Assembly: GCA_028551475.1 (NCBI GenBank)
Contig: CM052358.1
Span: forward strand, 24,888,853-24,952,852
Length of the DNA: 64,000 nt
DNA from: Casuarina equisetifolia
Lineage: Eukaryota > Streptophyta > Magnoliopsida > Fagales > Casuarinaceae
Direction: 5' to 3'
The translations under genes and the position numbers were made by a program. Under the pieces are notes generated by a model. It was given only the letters and a program-made list of their open reading frames with translations, searched no databases and was not told where the DNA came from. Positions 23,514-34,630 of this stretch are shown here, piece by piece (positions within the stretch are counted from its first letter, which is position 1; each line of letters begins with the position of its first letter).

Positions 23514-23747
23514 TGTTGGAGATACGCATGTATATTTTCCAATATTGGGCCAATATTCCTTTCCATATTATACGGTCCTCTTTAGGTATTATTTATATAA
23601 TTAGGAACGTGAATATTCTTTGTATTATTTCTTTATTTGGTCCGTTTCCTTATAATAAAAGGAACGTGTCTTGTACATCTTTTCTTAAGAAAGTAATACA
23701 CAACTTTCCCAAACTCCCATGCTTTCGTTCATCCTTAGTTTATGACA
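23514..23747 (+). repeat. 3' LTR of copia element 1
   Basis: 234 bp, TGTTGG...TGACA, followed by the GGTTA target-site duplication. Confidence 0.97.
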
Positions 23748-23752
23748 GGTTA

Positions 23753-24005
23753 CACAGTTAAAGAAAGACAGTGGGGACAGGAGAAAGTTTAGTTAAAGTT
23801 TCCCTTACAATGAAATTATTCTTTACGAAGAAAATTCCAAAAGTCCTGGTCAAAATTAAGTCTTCCTCTAGTATGAGGACCCCATATGTTTTAATGCCTG
23901 ACAAAGTGAATAACAAATTGAATGTTTGGTTGGTAAGAAATATGAAAGAATATACACATCGCAGTGTGAATTTTGAAGGATCCAATCGTCTATTTTCATC
24001 ACTAA
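23753..24005. repeat. TNL upstream block, copy d, right part
   Basis: Resumes the block interrupted at 17985. AATGTTTGGTTGGTAAGAAA, CACATCGCAGTGTGAATTTT and TCCAATCGTCTATTTTCATC align with copies a and f. Removing the copia element and one GGTTA restores a continuous block. Confidence 0.75.
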
Positions 24006-25246
24006 GCCTTGTAAAAAAGCTCGCTTCATTACCAATCAATTAGCTTTAAAAAAGTTAGGCAAGAAAAGCAGTGAAATTGCACGGAGAGAACCACTGAAAA
24101 CCAGTGCTATGGAAAGAAGGAGCGAGGAAAAAGCAAGGTCCCATTACGTCGAAGGAAATAGCGAGGGCAGGAAAAACCGACGTAACGTATCACTGACCCT
24201 GCACGGACCAGAAGGTGTCGCGCCGCCTGCTATTGATGGCCCCTTGAAGAAGAGCCTCCACTGTCCATCGCTCTACGCTACACAAGACACAAGGACTCTC
24301 TTATCCCTAATCTGACTATTACGCAACAAGACCAGAATTTCCACGGTAGCCACCACCATTTTCTCGTCATCAGATCCTTTTCTTTCCTCCTATATCTTCA
24401 CAAATATATTTTTCACTTCTATTTTTATGAAAAACATAACAACGCTTTAAAAATAATCCACCTTTGTGAAGAAGGGATCACCACGAGAAATTTAAGGGTT
24501 GCAGGCCCAAAAAAACATGGTGTGGCAATGGAAGTTTGGTCTTCAAATTGCATCTTTTTTTTTTCGGAAATTGAAACTTGCTATTCTCTCCAATTTACAT
24601 AACCACTCTCTACAAAAAAAAAATGTACAATTGTACTACTTACATTATTTATGTTGTCAAAAAAATGTACAATTGCCATCTTTATAACGCATCTTAGTTT
24701 TGCCACAACTCTGTTATAGACTAATTAAATAAAAATAAAAATAAAAATAAAAGGAAGGAGGGACAGAGGAAAAAGAAGAAAATACATTTAACTTTCTGTG
24801 GGCAAAGCCAATAGTGCCTAGCTCTAAGTTTAGATCATTTCAATTAAGCTATTCGCCACAAGCTAGAAATCCATGACGTTCTTAGCTATTTAACACTAGA
24901 TACAAATTGCCAAATTTAGATCATCCCAATCAAGTTCCACAAATAATAATTATAAAAGTAGATTTGTAACTAATTTTCTAATTAATGTAATTTATATCTC
25001 TACATAAAACTATTACAAATTTAGATTTGTAACTAACTTTCTAAATTTAATATAATTCCTATTCTTTAGCGTCTCTTTGAAACATCTCACAATGTTTCTT
25101 AATTTAGCATTGTTGAATCATACGTATTGCCGCATAGAGAATCCCTTATAAGGAGATTCCATGACCCCCGTGAAAACACATTGTTTAATCTACGAACTCT
25201 TCCAATTTTTCGCCTTTAAAGAATTGGAAAGGAAAGATTCAAAAAC
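24006..25246. other. Intergenic upstream of the S-protein homologue
   Basis: A weak further block-like piece is near 24470-24545 (GGGATCACCACGAGAAATTT, then TGTGGCAATGGAAGTTTGG). An (AAATA)n run lies at about 24724-24752. No gene was recognised. Confidence 0.5.
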
Positions 25247-25669
25247 ATGGTCTTTTTTCCCAAACACATCTCTTTCCTTGCAGCATTTCTTCTTTTGCTT
25301 CATATTTTTGGTAACTGTGATGCTTATAAAACAACGCATGTAATTATGAAGAACGACTTAGAAGGCGGTCAAAGCCTCAATCTATCTTGCTGGTCGTCGG
25401 ATGACAACATGGATGGCCATATACTTCAGAAGGGAGATGAGTTTCAAATCACATTCAAACCTAACGCTTGGGGGACGACAAAGTTCAACTGCTACATGGA
25501 ATGGGCCTCTATGTTACATTTTTTCTACATCTATAGAGAGCTAAGGGATCGTAAAAGATGTGCCATTTGCAAGTGGAGCATAAGACAGGATAAATTATGT
25601 ATGATGAACTATAATAATAATATGTTGTATGATCTCTGCTACCCTTGGGATTTTGTTAGAAATAAGTAA
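25247..25669 (+). CDS. S-protein homologue (plant self-incompatibility S1 family), secreted
   Basis: Single-exon gene of 140 aa with a clear signal peptide (about residues 1-26, hydrophobic FLAAFLLLLHIFG, cleavage near CDA-YK). The mature part fits the plant self-incompatibility S1 fold: NDLEGGQSLNLSCWSSDDNM, then WGTTKFNCYMEW, then a CAICKWSI segment and a C-terminal CYPW. Several cysteines match the family's disulphide positions. Family members are small secreted proteins; the founder is the poppy stigma S-protein, but most plant genomes carry many homologues of unknown role, so a function in self-incompatibility should not be assumed. ATG 25247 is the first in-frame start giving a signal peptide. 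It lies alone on the plus strand inside the TNL cluster. Confidence 0.88.
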   Translation: MVFFPKHISFLAAFLLLLHIFGNCDAYKTTHVIMKNDLEGGQSLNLSCWSSDDNMDGHILQKGDEFQITFKPNAWGTTKFNCYMEWASMLHFFYIYRELRDRKRCAICKWSIRQDKLCMMNYNNNMLYDLCYPWDFVRNK

Positions 25670-27489
25670 TGTAGTTCACAAATAATAACATAAAATCCAT
25701 CATTGGTTATGCTTCAATAAAAGGGATCTCTTTTTAATCTTTTTCTTTTAGGTTTTTCATCTTGTACAATGTTGAGTTATTTTAAATGATTGATGAAATT
25801 TTTTGTCTATTTATGATTTTTAAAAAAGGTCATTCTTTCTCATAGTTTAAGAGAGGGAGATACATCTACATATAAAAGGTATAACAAAGTTGTATATTGA
25901 CAATATAATGTATACACTAGATTTTAGCAATGATATTTCATTTTCATGTGTCATTTATTTTTATTATTTATTTGAATTGGGCCAAGCCCTTACAGATATA
26001 GGCCATAAGGCCATCCGGACGAAACATTAGACAAAAACCCAATTAAAAACATTAAAGGTTTACGAAAATTAAATATAAAATATTTTGCATTAAATATAAA
26101 ATATTTCCAAATATGTTTATATTAATGTTTGTGAATATAAAAAAATTAACCTTATATTTACTTACTTTATGACAACATTCTATATGCAAAAATTATTTTA
26201 TAAATGATTCCCTTTTTGTTGATCACCAATTTTATATATAAAATAGAATATACCTCATATTCTTAACAATCTCCCTCCTTTTTTATGATTACAAAATGCT
26301 TTTCTAAAATGATGTATATTGAAGTTGGTAGGTGACTCATATCTACTTGTGGCTAAAGGTGGTATCTCAAAAACTCTCTTTTTCCAAAGTTAACTAGGAT
26401 CAGTCAAATTGATATTCTATATTTGTCATAATTAGTGAGGAAAACCATATATGGGCAACGTCTTTCAAATCTTTTTTTGTTTTTTTTATCTTCTTTCAAA
26501 GCAAAGAAATGACGATAGCTGAAAAAATAGCATAAATATCATCTTAATAATATTTTCTAATATTTTACCATTAAAAAGAAAATGCAAAATACCTATGTGA
26601 CATGGCCATGGCAATTAAGCATTAGGAAGCATGAAGCACATATAGCACTCACTACAGTTTCTTAATTTCTATACTTAAGCCTGCATTAATTATTTATGTC
26701 TTAAAAAATATACAAAAGATGAAAACTACCAATACAAAAATAGGCCTCTCTTTGTTCTCAAAAGGCATACGGCATTTGGAAACCTTTTCTCTCCTCACAA
26801 ACTCTCTCTAGCGCTATTTCGGCAACAACTTTGTTTCCAAAATCCGGCAGCCGCGCTAGCCGTTTTCCTCTTCGTTGGGGCGGCAGAAGTGTGGCCAACA
26901 ACCAGTCGGCCAATTTTCTGTTCTGTTTTTGGTTGGCCAACCTTTCACCTGGAGAGCCCGAAAGTTTTCTTTTGGAACTTCGTGCATCGCGAGGCCGCGT
27001 GCAACGCCTCAGTAAGGACCCGTGGTTGCTGGTGAAGCTGCCACACTAGCCTCCACCAGTCATATAAACTAGATCTAGGCTGGCCGAAGCGCGAATTTGG
27101 ACTTGGGTTGCTTGGCACGCATGACCCCCATGTCGTGTTCTTTCATGACGGTTGGCCTTCCACTGATCTCCTCCTTGTTTGATCCATTGTCTTCTACTCT
27201 ACCAGCTGCAACCGCTGGATTTCCCACCTGAGTTTTCCCAATCCTATGGTGGGGAGTCAGATATATGTGTTTCACACACAGATCCGAAATGGTGAATTGT
27301 GCATTTACTAGAGCCACTCAGCCGGTAAGACTGATTTCCTTACAAATGACAAATTCTTCTATATCCATCAATCTAGTATGCAAGGGATACACCTCTGACT
27401 ATGATTTTTTTTTAATATTATAACTTGACTTATGCACACAAAGTGTCAAACTCTAAATCTCACTGTTAGAATTTTTACTAACTCATTAC
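25670..27489. other. Intergenic with a GC-richer patch at 26755-27320
   Basis: AT-rich spacer. The patch 26755-27320 is clearly richer in G+C and opens frames on both strands (60-80 aa), none with a recognisable domain. It may be a relic of an unidentified transposon or exon. Confidence 0.4.
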
Positions 27490-27840
27490 TGAGCTAACTG
27501 ACTAAGCGACAGAGAATACACCTATGATCTCTTTGGATGATATTTCCCTGAACCAATGCAGATGATAGACGCCAAGAGAAGGGACTTCAAGGACCGAGCA
27601 TAGATCTTGAAAAACATCAAAGGCCTGGAATCGCCAAACAAACCCAGAAAATGTGGGATTTCTATATCCAAAATTGCTACAATTTGAACTTTCATGCTTT
27701 TGAACTTTCAAGCAACAAACAAAGCTAATCCTCAATCAACTCTTTTGAACACAATTAAACTTTTCAGAAAAGATCGTTCCTTCTACGGTTGTGCAGCCCT
27801 GGGTTGTCAATTTAGGACCCCGTACAAACATGTCTCCACA

Positions 27841-27866
27841 ATAAATAAATAAATAAATAAATAAAT
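27841..27866. repeat. (AAAT)n microsatellite
   Basis: About six ATAA/AAAT units followed by a short poly-A run. Confidence 0.9.
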
Positions 27867-29292
27867 TTGAAAAAAAAAAAACGGTTTATTTATTGCTCAT
27901 CAAGAAGTTGTGAATTCAGTTTCAAGATCTTATGAGGTGTGCTACTATAACAACTAGTATTGGTGGCCACGGAATACTAAACATTGTTACATGATTGGAG
28001 TCTCCCCAAGTCCGTTTGGCGATAACCTATCTCCACCAATGGAAAATGTCTTAGAACCACAGAACTTAGGCTTAATGGGAATTTTAGCACTACTCCAAAT
28101 TGACTACGGTTATTGCTCTAAAGGGTTACAAGTTTGGAGTGTAGACAGCAACTATCTGGTAATGTGATAAACTTTTTTATGGATATATTCAAATGAAAAG
28201 CCCCGAATAAGCAACCAATATGAGGGTGGTAGAGACGCGTACAAAGACTCGCAACCGCATATCTCCAATTGCCCATTGTGACCGCGTTTCTCAAATATTC
28301 CATTGGGACCACTCATGGATAAATAACCCTGCGCTAGAACTGCACAAGCTAAAAAGCTTAGTCGCTTAAGGTTCGGAATTTCATGAAGGTCCGGTATCTT
28401 CATCAGGTCTTGCAAATACACAAGCTTAGGCTTCCTCAGGTCGCCAAAAATCTGTTGTGGACAAACACAAAGTAAATAAAATAAAGATTGAGAGCGAAAA
28501 GAAAGGTCAAAATCTTACCTCTAGGCTGTAGCAATTCGATGTTGCTATATGGCTTATAGAGCTTCACAGAATTGTGTGGTTTAAAACTACTCAGCAAGGA
28601 TATTAAAGGAGAGTTATACAATTCCATAACTCGTAACTCATCAGTTACTACTAACTTCGAACAATCTCCGCAGCATTTCGAACCATTCAACCAAGTCCGA
28701 TTACCATGGGTCCATAAACAATCTGTTCTCCGTATTATAACCACAATCAACCACGTCGCTTTTGAGAAAGCGTTAGAACTTGTTTGCTCATGTTTTGGTA
28801 AATGAAAGTTGAGGAAAATTCCTTCATCTGCTTCGGTTGCCTTAAAAACGAGAAAGGGAACTTAAAACGAAAACCATTTACAAACGCTTGACAAAAATTG
28901 ATATCAAGTCTACAATTTCACGTCTAGGTTAGACTACTTGCATAGTTACTCCCTAGCATGCATCTACTATCTTCGTGACACCAAAATCGTCTTCTGTTGC
29001 CAAGCTCCATCAAAGACTCTTGGTGCATTATTCGTTGACCATTTTTCTTAATAAATCATGCATTGAAATTTCTCACTCAAGATGAAATCTTGGATAATAA
29101 CCAAGACTTTGGGTAATGGCAAAATTCCATTTTGATATCCCATTGAAAAGAAAAATGCGATAGTAAAAAAAAAAAACCAAAACTTTTTTGCATATCATCT
29201 AGCCCATGATAACTTATTTCTAATTTGTCTAGAATTTCAATATTGGAGTGTACTTTTAAAACATCTAGAGCACTATTTTATATATCTATTTC

Positions 29293-29513
29293 TATAAATT
29301 TGGAGAATGGAAAGTGAAGGAATGCTATATTGTATTGAATTACACTATACAAGAGAAAGCCTCAATTTATAGGCTTGATTCCTAGTCTATGTATGGGTTA
29401 CAATAAATGAAAAATATTACATAATCACAAGAATATTTCATAATAAAACGTATAGCCTAATTAGGCTCCAAGGATTGTTGCCACATATAATGCTTGCCTT
29501 ATAGGCACCAACA
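29293..29513 (-). repeat. 3' LTR of copia element 2
   Basis: 221 bp. On the minus strand it begins TGTTGGTGCC; its terminal CA has mutated to TA. Confidence 0.95.
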
Positions 29514-29542
29514 CTCCCCCTCAAGCTGGAGATTTGTATAGA

Positions 29543-30700
29543 TCAAATATTCCGAGCTTGGAGAAAAGGTGTTTGGTGCTGATTACTGCAAAGTGCCTTT
29601 GTCAATAGGTCAACTGGCTGTTCTTTAATGGATATGTGTCGTGTTGTTATGATGCCTTGCTGAAGTTTTTCTCTCACATAATAACATTCAATCTTGATGT
29701 GCTTTATACGTTCATGAAAGATGGGGTTTGCAGCAATCTTCTCCGCAGCTTCATTGTCACAATATAGTAATAATAGACGTGTCATGTGAAATCCAAAATC
29801 TTTCAGTAAGCCAATGATCTAAATAATCTCACACGTGGTGACCTGCATGGCTCTATATTCTGCTTTTGCTGATGAAAGAGATACTGTCGGTTGTTTCTTG
29901 GAACGCCGTGAAATCAGAGAATTCCCAATCATAATGCAGAAACCTATTATGGATCTTCGTGTCATGGAACATGTACTATAATCTGAATCACAAAATGCTT
30001 TCATTTGGAATTGCGATGTGGAAGGAAAAATGAGGCCGAGTCCAGGACAACCCTTTAGATATCTAATCACTCTCATCGCTGCCTCCATATGTGACTGTTT
30101 CAGAGCGTGCATAAATTGACTGAGGAGTTAAACTAGAAAGGTGATGTCAAGCCTGGTAAGGGTCAGGTAGATCAATCTTTCAACTAATCTCTAATAGATA
30201 GATGGATCTTCAAGTGGTGGATCATCTATTTCTTCAGGTGAACTTTCATCATACTCTACACTGGTGAATTTCTTGTTCGATTCCATAAGAGTGATTGCAA
30301 GTTTGGAGCCTGCAAGGCCAGCTTCTGAGATTAATTCTAAAGCATATTTGCGCTAACTGAAAGTAATACCTTCTGGAGATTGAGCAATTTCAATCCCAAG
30401 GAAGAACTTCGATGGACCAAGATTTTTCATAGAGAACGTGGAGTGAAGGTACTGTTTGAGTTCAGTGATTCCATTCTCATTGTTACCAGTGATCAAAATA
30501 TCATCAACGTATATCAACAATGCCACAAAGGAGCTACCTTGAGACTTGGTGAATAATGAATAATCATGACGAGATTGAGAGAAACTGTGCTGAAGTAGAG
30601 CAAAAGTGAAGGTGGCATTCCACTGACGGGAGGCGTGCTTCAATTCATACAAGGATTTTCACAGTCGACATACCATGTGCTCCCCCTGAGTGTGAAATCC
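29543..30700 (-). pseudogene. RT and RNase H remnants of copia element 2
   Basis: 29543-29785 (LYCDNEAAEKIAANPIFHER) and 29819-30112 (AFCDSDYSTC, SSAKAEYRAM) are RNase H. 30353-30652 contains the RT box LLIYVDDILITG and LGPSKFFLGIEIA. The pieces are in different frames with intervening stops, so no enzyme can be made. Further RT sequence runs to about 31000. Confidence 0.88.
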
Positions 30701-30974
30701 AAGAGGAAACTCCATATAAACCTCATCAGAGAGATCACCATGAAGGAAGGCATTCTAGACGTCCATCTGAAAAATGGGCCAGTGATGTACAGAAGCAATG
30801 GTAATGATGAGGTGAATAGTGACATGCTTCGCAGTGAGGGAAAAGGTATCCTGAAAATCAATTCCCTCACATTAGCTAAAATCCTTGGCCACAAGGCGAG
30901 CCTTGTATCTCTCAATAAAACCATCAACACAATACTTCACCTTATAAACCTACTTGCAACCGATTGGACGACGA

Positions 30975-32219
30975 TTAGGGGAAAATGGACCACATCCCAA
31001 GTGTGATTAGCCTCCAAAGCAGTGATCTCATTATCCATGGCAGTAACCCAATTGGGTCGGTGACGGCTTCGTGAAAAGAGGTGGGTTCAGGGATGGCAGA
31101 TATGGTGGCAATGAAACATTGGTATTGAGGGTGACATTGATGGAGAGAGACATAGTCGGAAATAAGGTAAAGAGAGGTAGAAGATGTATGAGGGAGAGTA
31201 GGACAAAGGTAATTAGAGGTCCAAATGGGAGGGCGAGGGGTTTGGCTAGAACGACGAAAGGAAGTCTCAGAGGTAGGATCAGGGAGATCAAAAGGAGAAG
31301 GGTCAAAAGGAAGGTCGGATGAGATAGGGGTGGGGGAGGGTTCAGTCGGAGAAGGATGATCAGAGAGGTCAAGGACATCAATGGGTAGAGAGGATGAAGT
31401 ATATGAATCATCGAACTGTAAAGCTGGATCCGAAGGCGTAGGCGAGCTGGGCATGACCGGAGTAGTAAAGAAGGGGAAAATGTGCTCTTGAAAAATAACA
31501 TTGTGACTAACAAAAAATTTTTGTGAGGAAGGATCATAGAGGCAGTAACCCTTTTGTAAAGAAGGATAACCCATAAAAATGCAAGGGATGGCACAAGGAC
31601 TGAATTTGTCACAAGGACCAAGGGTTGTAGCAAAACAACAACAACAACCAAATACACAAAGGTGTTCAATGATGGGTGGTTTTCCAAACAAACGTTCAAA
31701 AGGACGGACACCATTGAGAGTGGAGGAGGGAAGGCGATTAATAATGTAGGTCACAATGAGGAGGCATTCCCCCCAAAACGGAGATGGGATAGAAGCCTGA
31801 AACATCAAGGCACGAGCTACATTAAGGAGGTGGGGGTGTTTGCATTTAACAACACCATTTTGTTATGGAGTGTGAACACAAGAGGTTTCATGAATGATCC
31901 CGTGGTGAGAGAGAAAAGACTGACATTCATTTAAAAAAAATTCAGTACCATTGTAAGAATGAATCCGTTTGACAAGGAGACCAAATTGGGTACGGATGAG
32001 AGAGATGAAATGTTGAATTTTTTAGAAAACTTGACTCTTAAATTGTAGAAGAAATGTCCAAGTGACCCGGGAAAAATCATCGACAATGGTCAGGAAATAA
32101 CGTGCATCGTCATGGGTGGGAGTCCGATAAGGGCCCCAAATATCCATGTGGACCAATTCAAAAAGAGTGGATGTTTTAGTGTGACGGTCGAGAAAAACTA
32201 GTCGTGTTTGTTTGGCCAA
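30975..32219 (-). pseudogene. Integrase and linker remnants of copia element 2
   Basis: 32022-32219 encodes LVHMDIWGPYRTP and TIVDDFSRVTW, the catalytic core start. 30975-31808 encodes the integrase C-terminal part (FWGECLLIVTYIINRLPSS, GYPSLQKGYCLYDPSS) and a serine/proline-rich linker. At least one frameshift separates them. Confidence 0.85.
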
Positions 32220-32284
32220 AGGGCAAATGGAACAGGAAAAATTGGAAGGACAATAAATGGATATTCCATGAGCTAAATAATTTT

Positions 32285-32884
32285 TTAATGATGAGTGACC
32301 AAGGCATTGATGCCAAAGAGAATAATTATTATTGATAAAAGAAGCATTACAAACAAAATTTGAGTTGGGGGTACAAAAATTGTCTTGGATGGAACGGAAA
32401 AAACGAGCAAAAGCTTAATGAAATGTGATGGAATTGAAGCATAAAGGAAATAAAGACCTCGGTCAGCCCTGCCTAGCCCATTTAGAGCTCCAGTCGTACA
32501 ATCCTGAAAAACACAAAATTCATTGAAAAAAATTGCAATACAATTATTGTCATGGGTTAATTTTCTAATGCATAATAAATTGTGCCAAAAATGAGGAGCA
32601 TAAAGTATATGGGTGAGGCGTAGGGAGGGATTAGGGTTAAATGTGCCAATATGGGTGACGGGCCTCGTAGAGCAATCAGGGAGGGTAATTGATATTGGGG
32701 TGACACATGGATAATATGAATGTAAATTATTTAAATCGCAAGCGATGTGGTCGCTTACCCCAAAATCAATAATCCAAGAAGTTAAAATAGGTAAGGGAGA
32801 TGAAGCAATACCTGTAAAAGGGCCCAAATCAATGGGGCTGGCTAGATTGAGGAGATGGAGGAGATGTTGTTGATCAGGGGTCAA
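32285..32884 (-). pseudogene. Protease remnant of copia element 2
   Basis: SWIIDFGVSDHIACD: the aspartic protease motif DSGA is changed to DFGV. It is followed by the usual post-protease segment (ILYAPHFWHNLLCIRKLTHD). Confidence 0.82.
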
Positions 32885-34096
32885 TTAAAGCCCATTGGAC
32901 CCACCATATGAGCTAGGAGGGCCTGTTAAATAGGGGCCTGAAGAACCTGCACCAGAATTAAAAATCATAGGTGGGTTAGAAAAATGAGTGGGCCTATGGT
33001 CATAGGCAAGTAGGCTAGAGGGCCCAAAACCAAGGGGCCCATGTGAATCATAGGCTTCAGCATTGTAGGCCAAAGTTGTAGGCCCAGTGGGCTTACGGGT
33101 TGGGCCAGGATGCTGTCTGGGCTGCCAATTGGGCGGGTAGCCCATGATCAGGAAACAGGATTCCTGAACGTGGCCCAGCTTTTGGCAATGGTTGCAAAAA
33201 AGCCAGGACTAGGCTGGCCCATGAGAAGAGGGACGAAGGCTGCATGAAGGGCCGCAAGTCAGGGCCAACCCATGGTGTGAACGGGCAGGCGCTACGGGAA
33301 CAAGCTCCCCCGTGCGCTGAGAGGCTCCGAGAGTCCAGGAAGCTTGGAATGTCAGAAGTTTGCAGAAGAATGGCTTGCCAAGGGAAGGGGACCTCTAAGC
33401 AACGTCGTGTTTGGCCATGGCGTACGTCTACTCCAAGGTAGGAAGCTCTTTGCAGGAGAGGATGGAGGAACGGAGTGTCTAAAACTCTTATGGGAGGCCG
33501 AGAAAGAATTTCATGGCCTTGTCTTCCTGATCGCGAGCCCAAAGACGGGAATTGACACCGTAATCGCATTTTTTGCAGGTACAACGGATAGGGGCTAGGT
33601 GAGATTCAAGTTCGCCCCAAAGGTTTTGAAGCCGGATGAAGAAATTGGTGAGTTCAGGTCCGATGGCACCGATGGGGAGTTTCAAGTCATTGATGGCCTC
33701 TTAGAGGCCGAATTTCTAGGTTACGGTGACCTTATCAAAGCTTTCCTCTAAAACGGACCAGATCTCAGCTACGGTGAGGCGAGTGACCATGCTAGTGAGG
33801 GTAGGTTTGACAGAATTGATAAGCCACGTTTTCATGGTGGCGTGGCACTGCTCCCAACGTTTGGCTTCATCGTTGTTGCCAGCATGACGCGAGAAGGTGC
33901 CGTCGAGGAACCCCATTTTGTTACAGGCGAAGAGGACGGTCTTCACTTGGTCGCTCCAGATTGCCCAATTCAATTCTCCGATGAGTTTGACAGAGACAAT
34001 GCTAACTGGTTGAAGATCGGCAGCGGAGAGGCTGTATGGGTCGCGGGGTGCGAGGGTAGTGGTAGGGTTGGTGGTAGATTCAGAGGTGATAGACAT
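32885..34096 (-). pseudogene. gag remnants of copia element 2
   Basis: Begins at ATG 34096 (SLSAADLQPVSIVSVKLIGE, LNWAIWSDQVKTVLFACNK). It continues in other frames at 33488-33685 (LTNFFIRLQNLWGELESH, with a CKKC pair) and 32885-33145 (glycine/proline-rich). Broken by frameshifts near 33690. Confidence 0.82.
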
Positions 34097-34409
34097 GGTG
34101 GTCGACGATGGAGGGAAATCGGGGTTAGGGTTAGGGTTTGTGAATTGGGGATTTAGGAAATTGGGGTGATGAAGTAATTTGTGAAAAAATGGTGGTAGAA
34201 TTAAAAAGGGGTAAAAATGTAAGGATGAAAAAGAAAAGAGCTTAAAACAATGTGTGTAAGCGGGGGGTTAAAAAAATTGTTTGGATGTGAATATTTGGCC
34301 GAAGAGTGAACAACGGCCAAAAAAAATGAGACGGCAGAAGAATAAATGACGGCCAAAAAATGAGAGGGCGGAAGCAATAGGTCTCAAAGATGAACTGGCT
34401 CCAATACCA

Positions 34410-34630
34410 TGTAAATTTGGAGACTGGAAAGTGAAGGAATGTTATATTGTATTGAATTACACTATACAAGAGAAAGCCTCAATTTATAGGCTTGATTCCT
34501 AGTCTATGTATGGGTAACAATAAACGGAAAATATTACATAATCACAAGAATATTTCATAATAAAACATATAGCCTAATTAGGCTCCAAGGTTTGTTGCTG
34601 CATATAACACTTGCCTTATAGGCACCAACA
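34410..34630 (-). repeat. 5' LTR of copia element 2
   Basis: 221 bp, minus strand TGTTGGTGCC...AAATTTACA, directly followed by the primer-binding site. Confidence 0.95.

Larger units (their letters stand above)
17986..23747 (+). mobile_element. Ty1/copia LTR retrotransposon 1 (inactive)
   Basis: Complete structure: two 234-bp LTRs, a TGGTATCAGAGCC primer-binding site, gag, protease, integrase, reverse transcriptase, RNase H, a purine tract and a GGTTA target-site duplication on both sides (17981-17985, 23748-23752). Domain order with integrase before RT identifies Ty1/copia. The LTRs differ at about 8 of 234 positions by eye (3.4%). Gag has a premature stop and a frameshift, the protease motif is mutated and RT has one stop, so the copy cannot mobilise itself. 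It sits inside a TNL upstream block. Confidence 0.97.
29293..34630 (-). mobile_element. Ty1/copia LTR retrotransposon 2, antisense inside TNL-3 orientation frame, decayed
   Basis: Transcribed on the minus strand, the same strand as TNL-3. LTRs are 221 bp each, the primer-binding site TGGTATTGGAGCC is at 34397-34409, and a purine tract (plus-strand CTCCCCCTC) is at 29514-29522. Target-site duplication ATTTC is at 29288-29292 and 34631-34635. LTRs differ at about 12 of 221 positions by eye (5.4%), so it is probably older than element 1. Gag, protease, integrase, RT and RNase H can be followed in pieces but are cut by stops and frameshifts. The insertion splits the NB-ARC exon of TNL-3. Confidence 0.95.

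Noticed and set aside
31071..33598. Plus-strand frames inside copia element 2
   Set aside because: Antisense to recognisable gag and integrase remnants on the minus strand.
34118..34140. Telomere-like GGGTTAGGGTTAGGG
   Set aside because: Only two to three units just upstream of the gag start of copia element 2; too short for an interstitial telomere, at most a telo-box-like motif.
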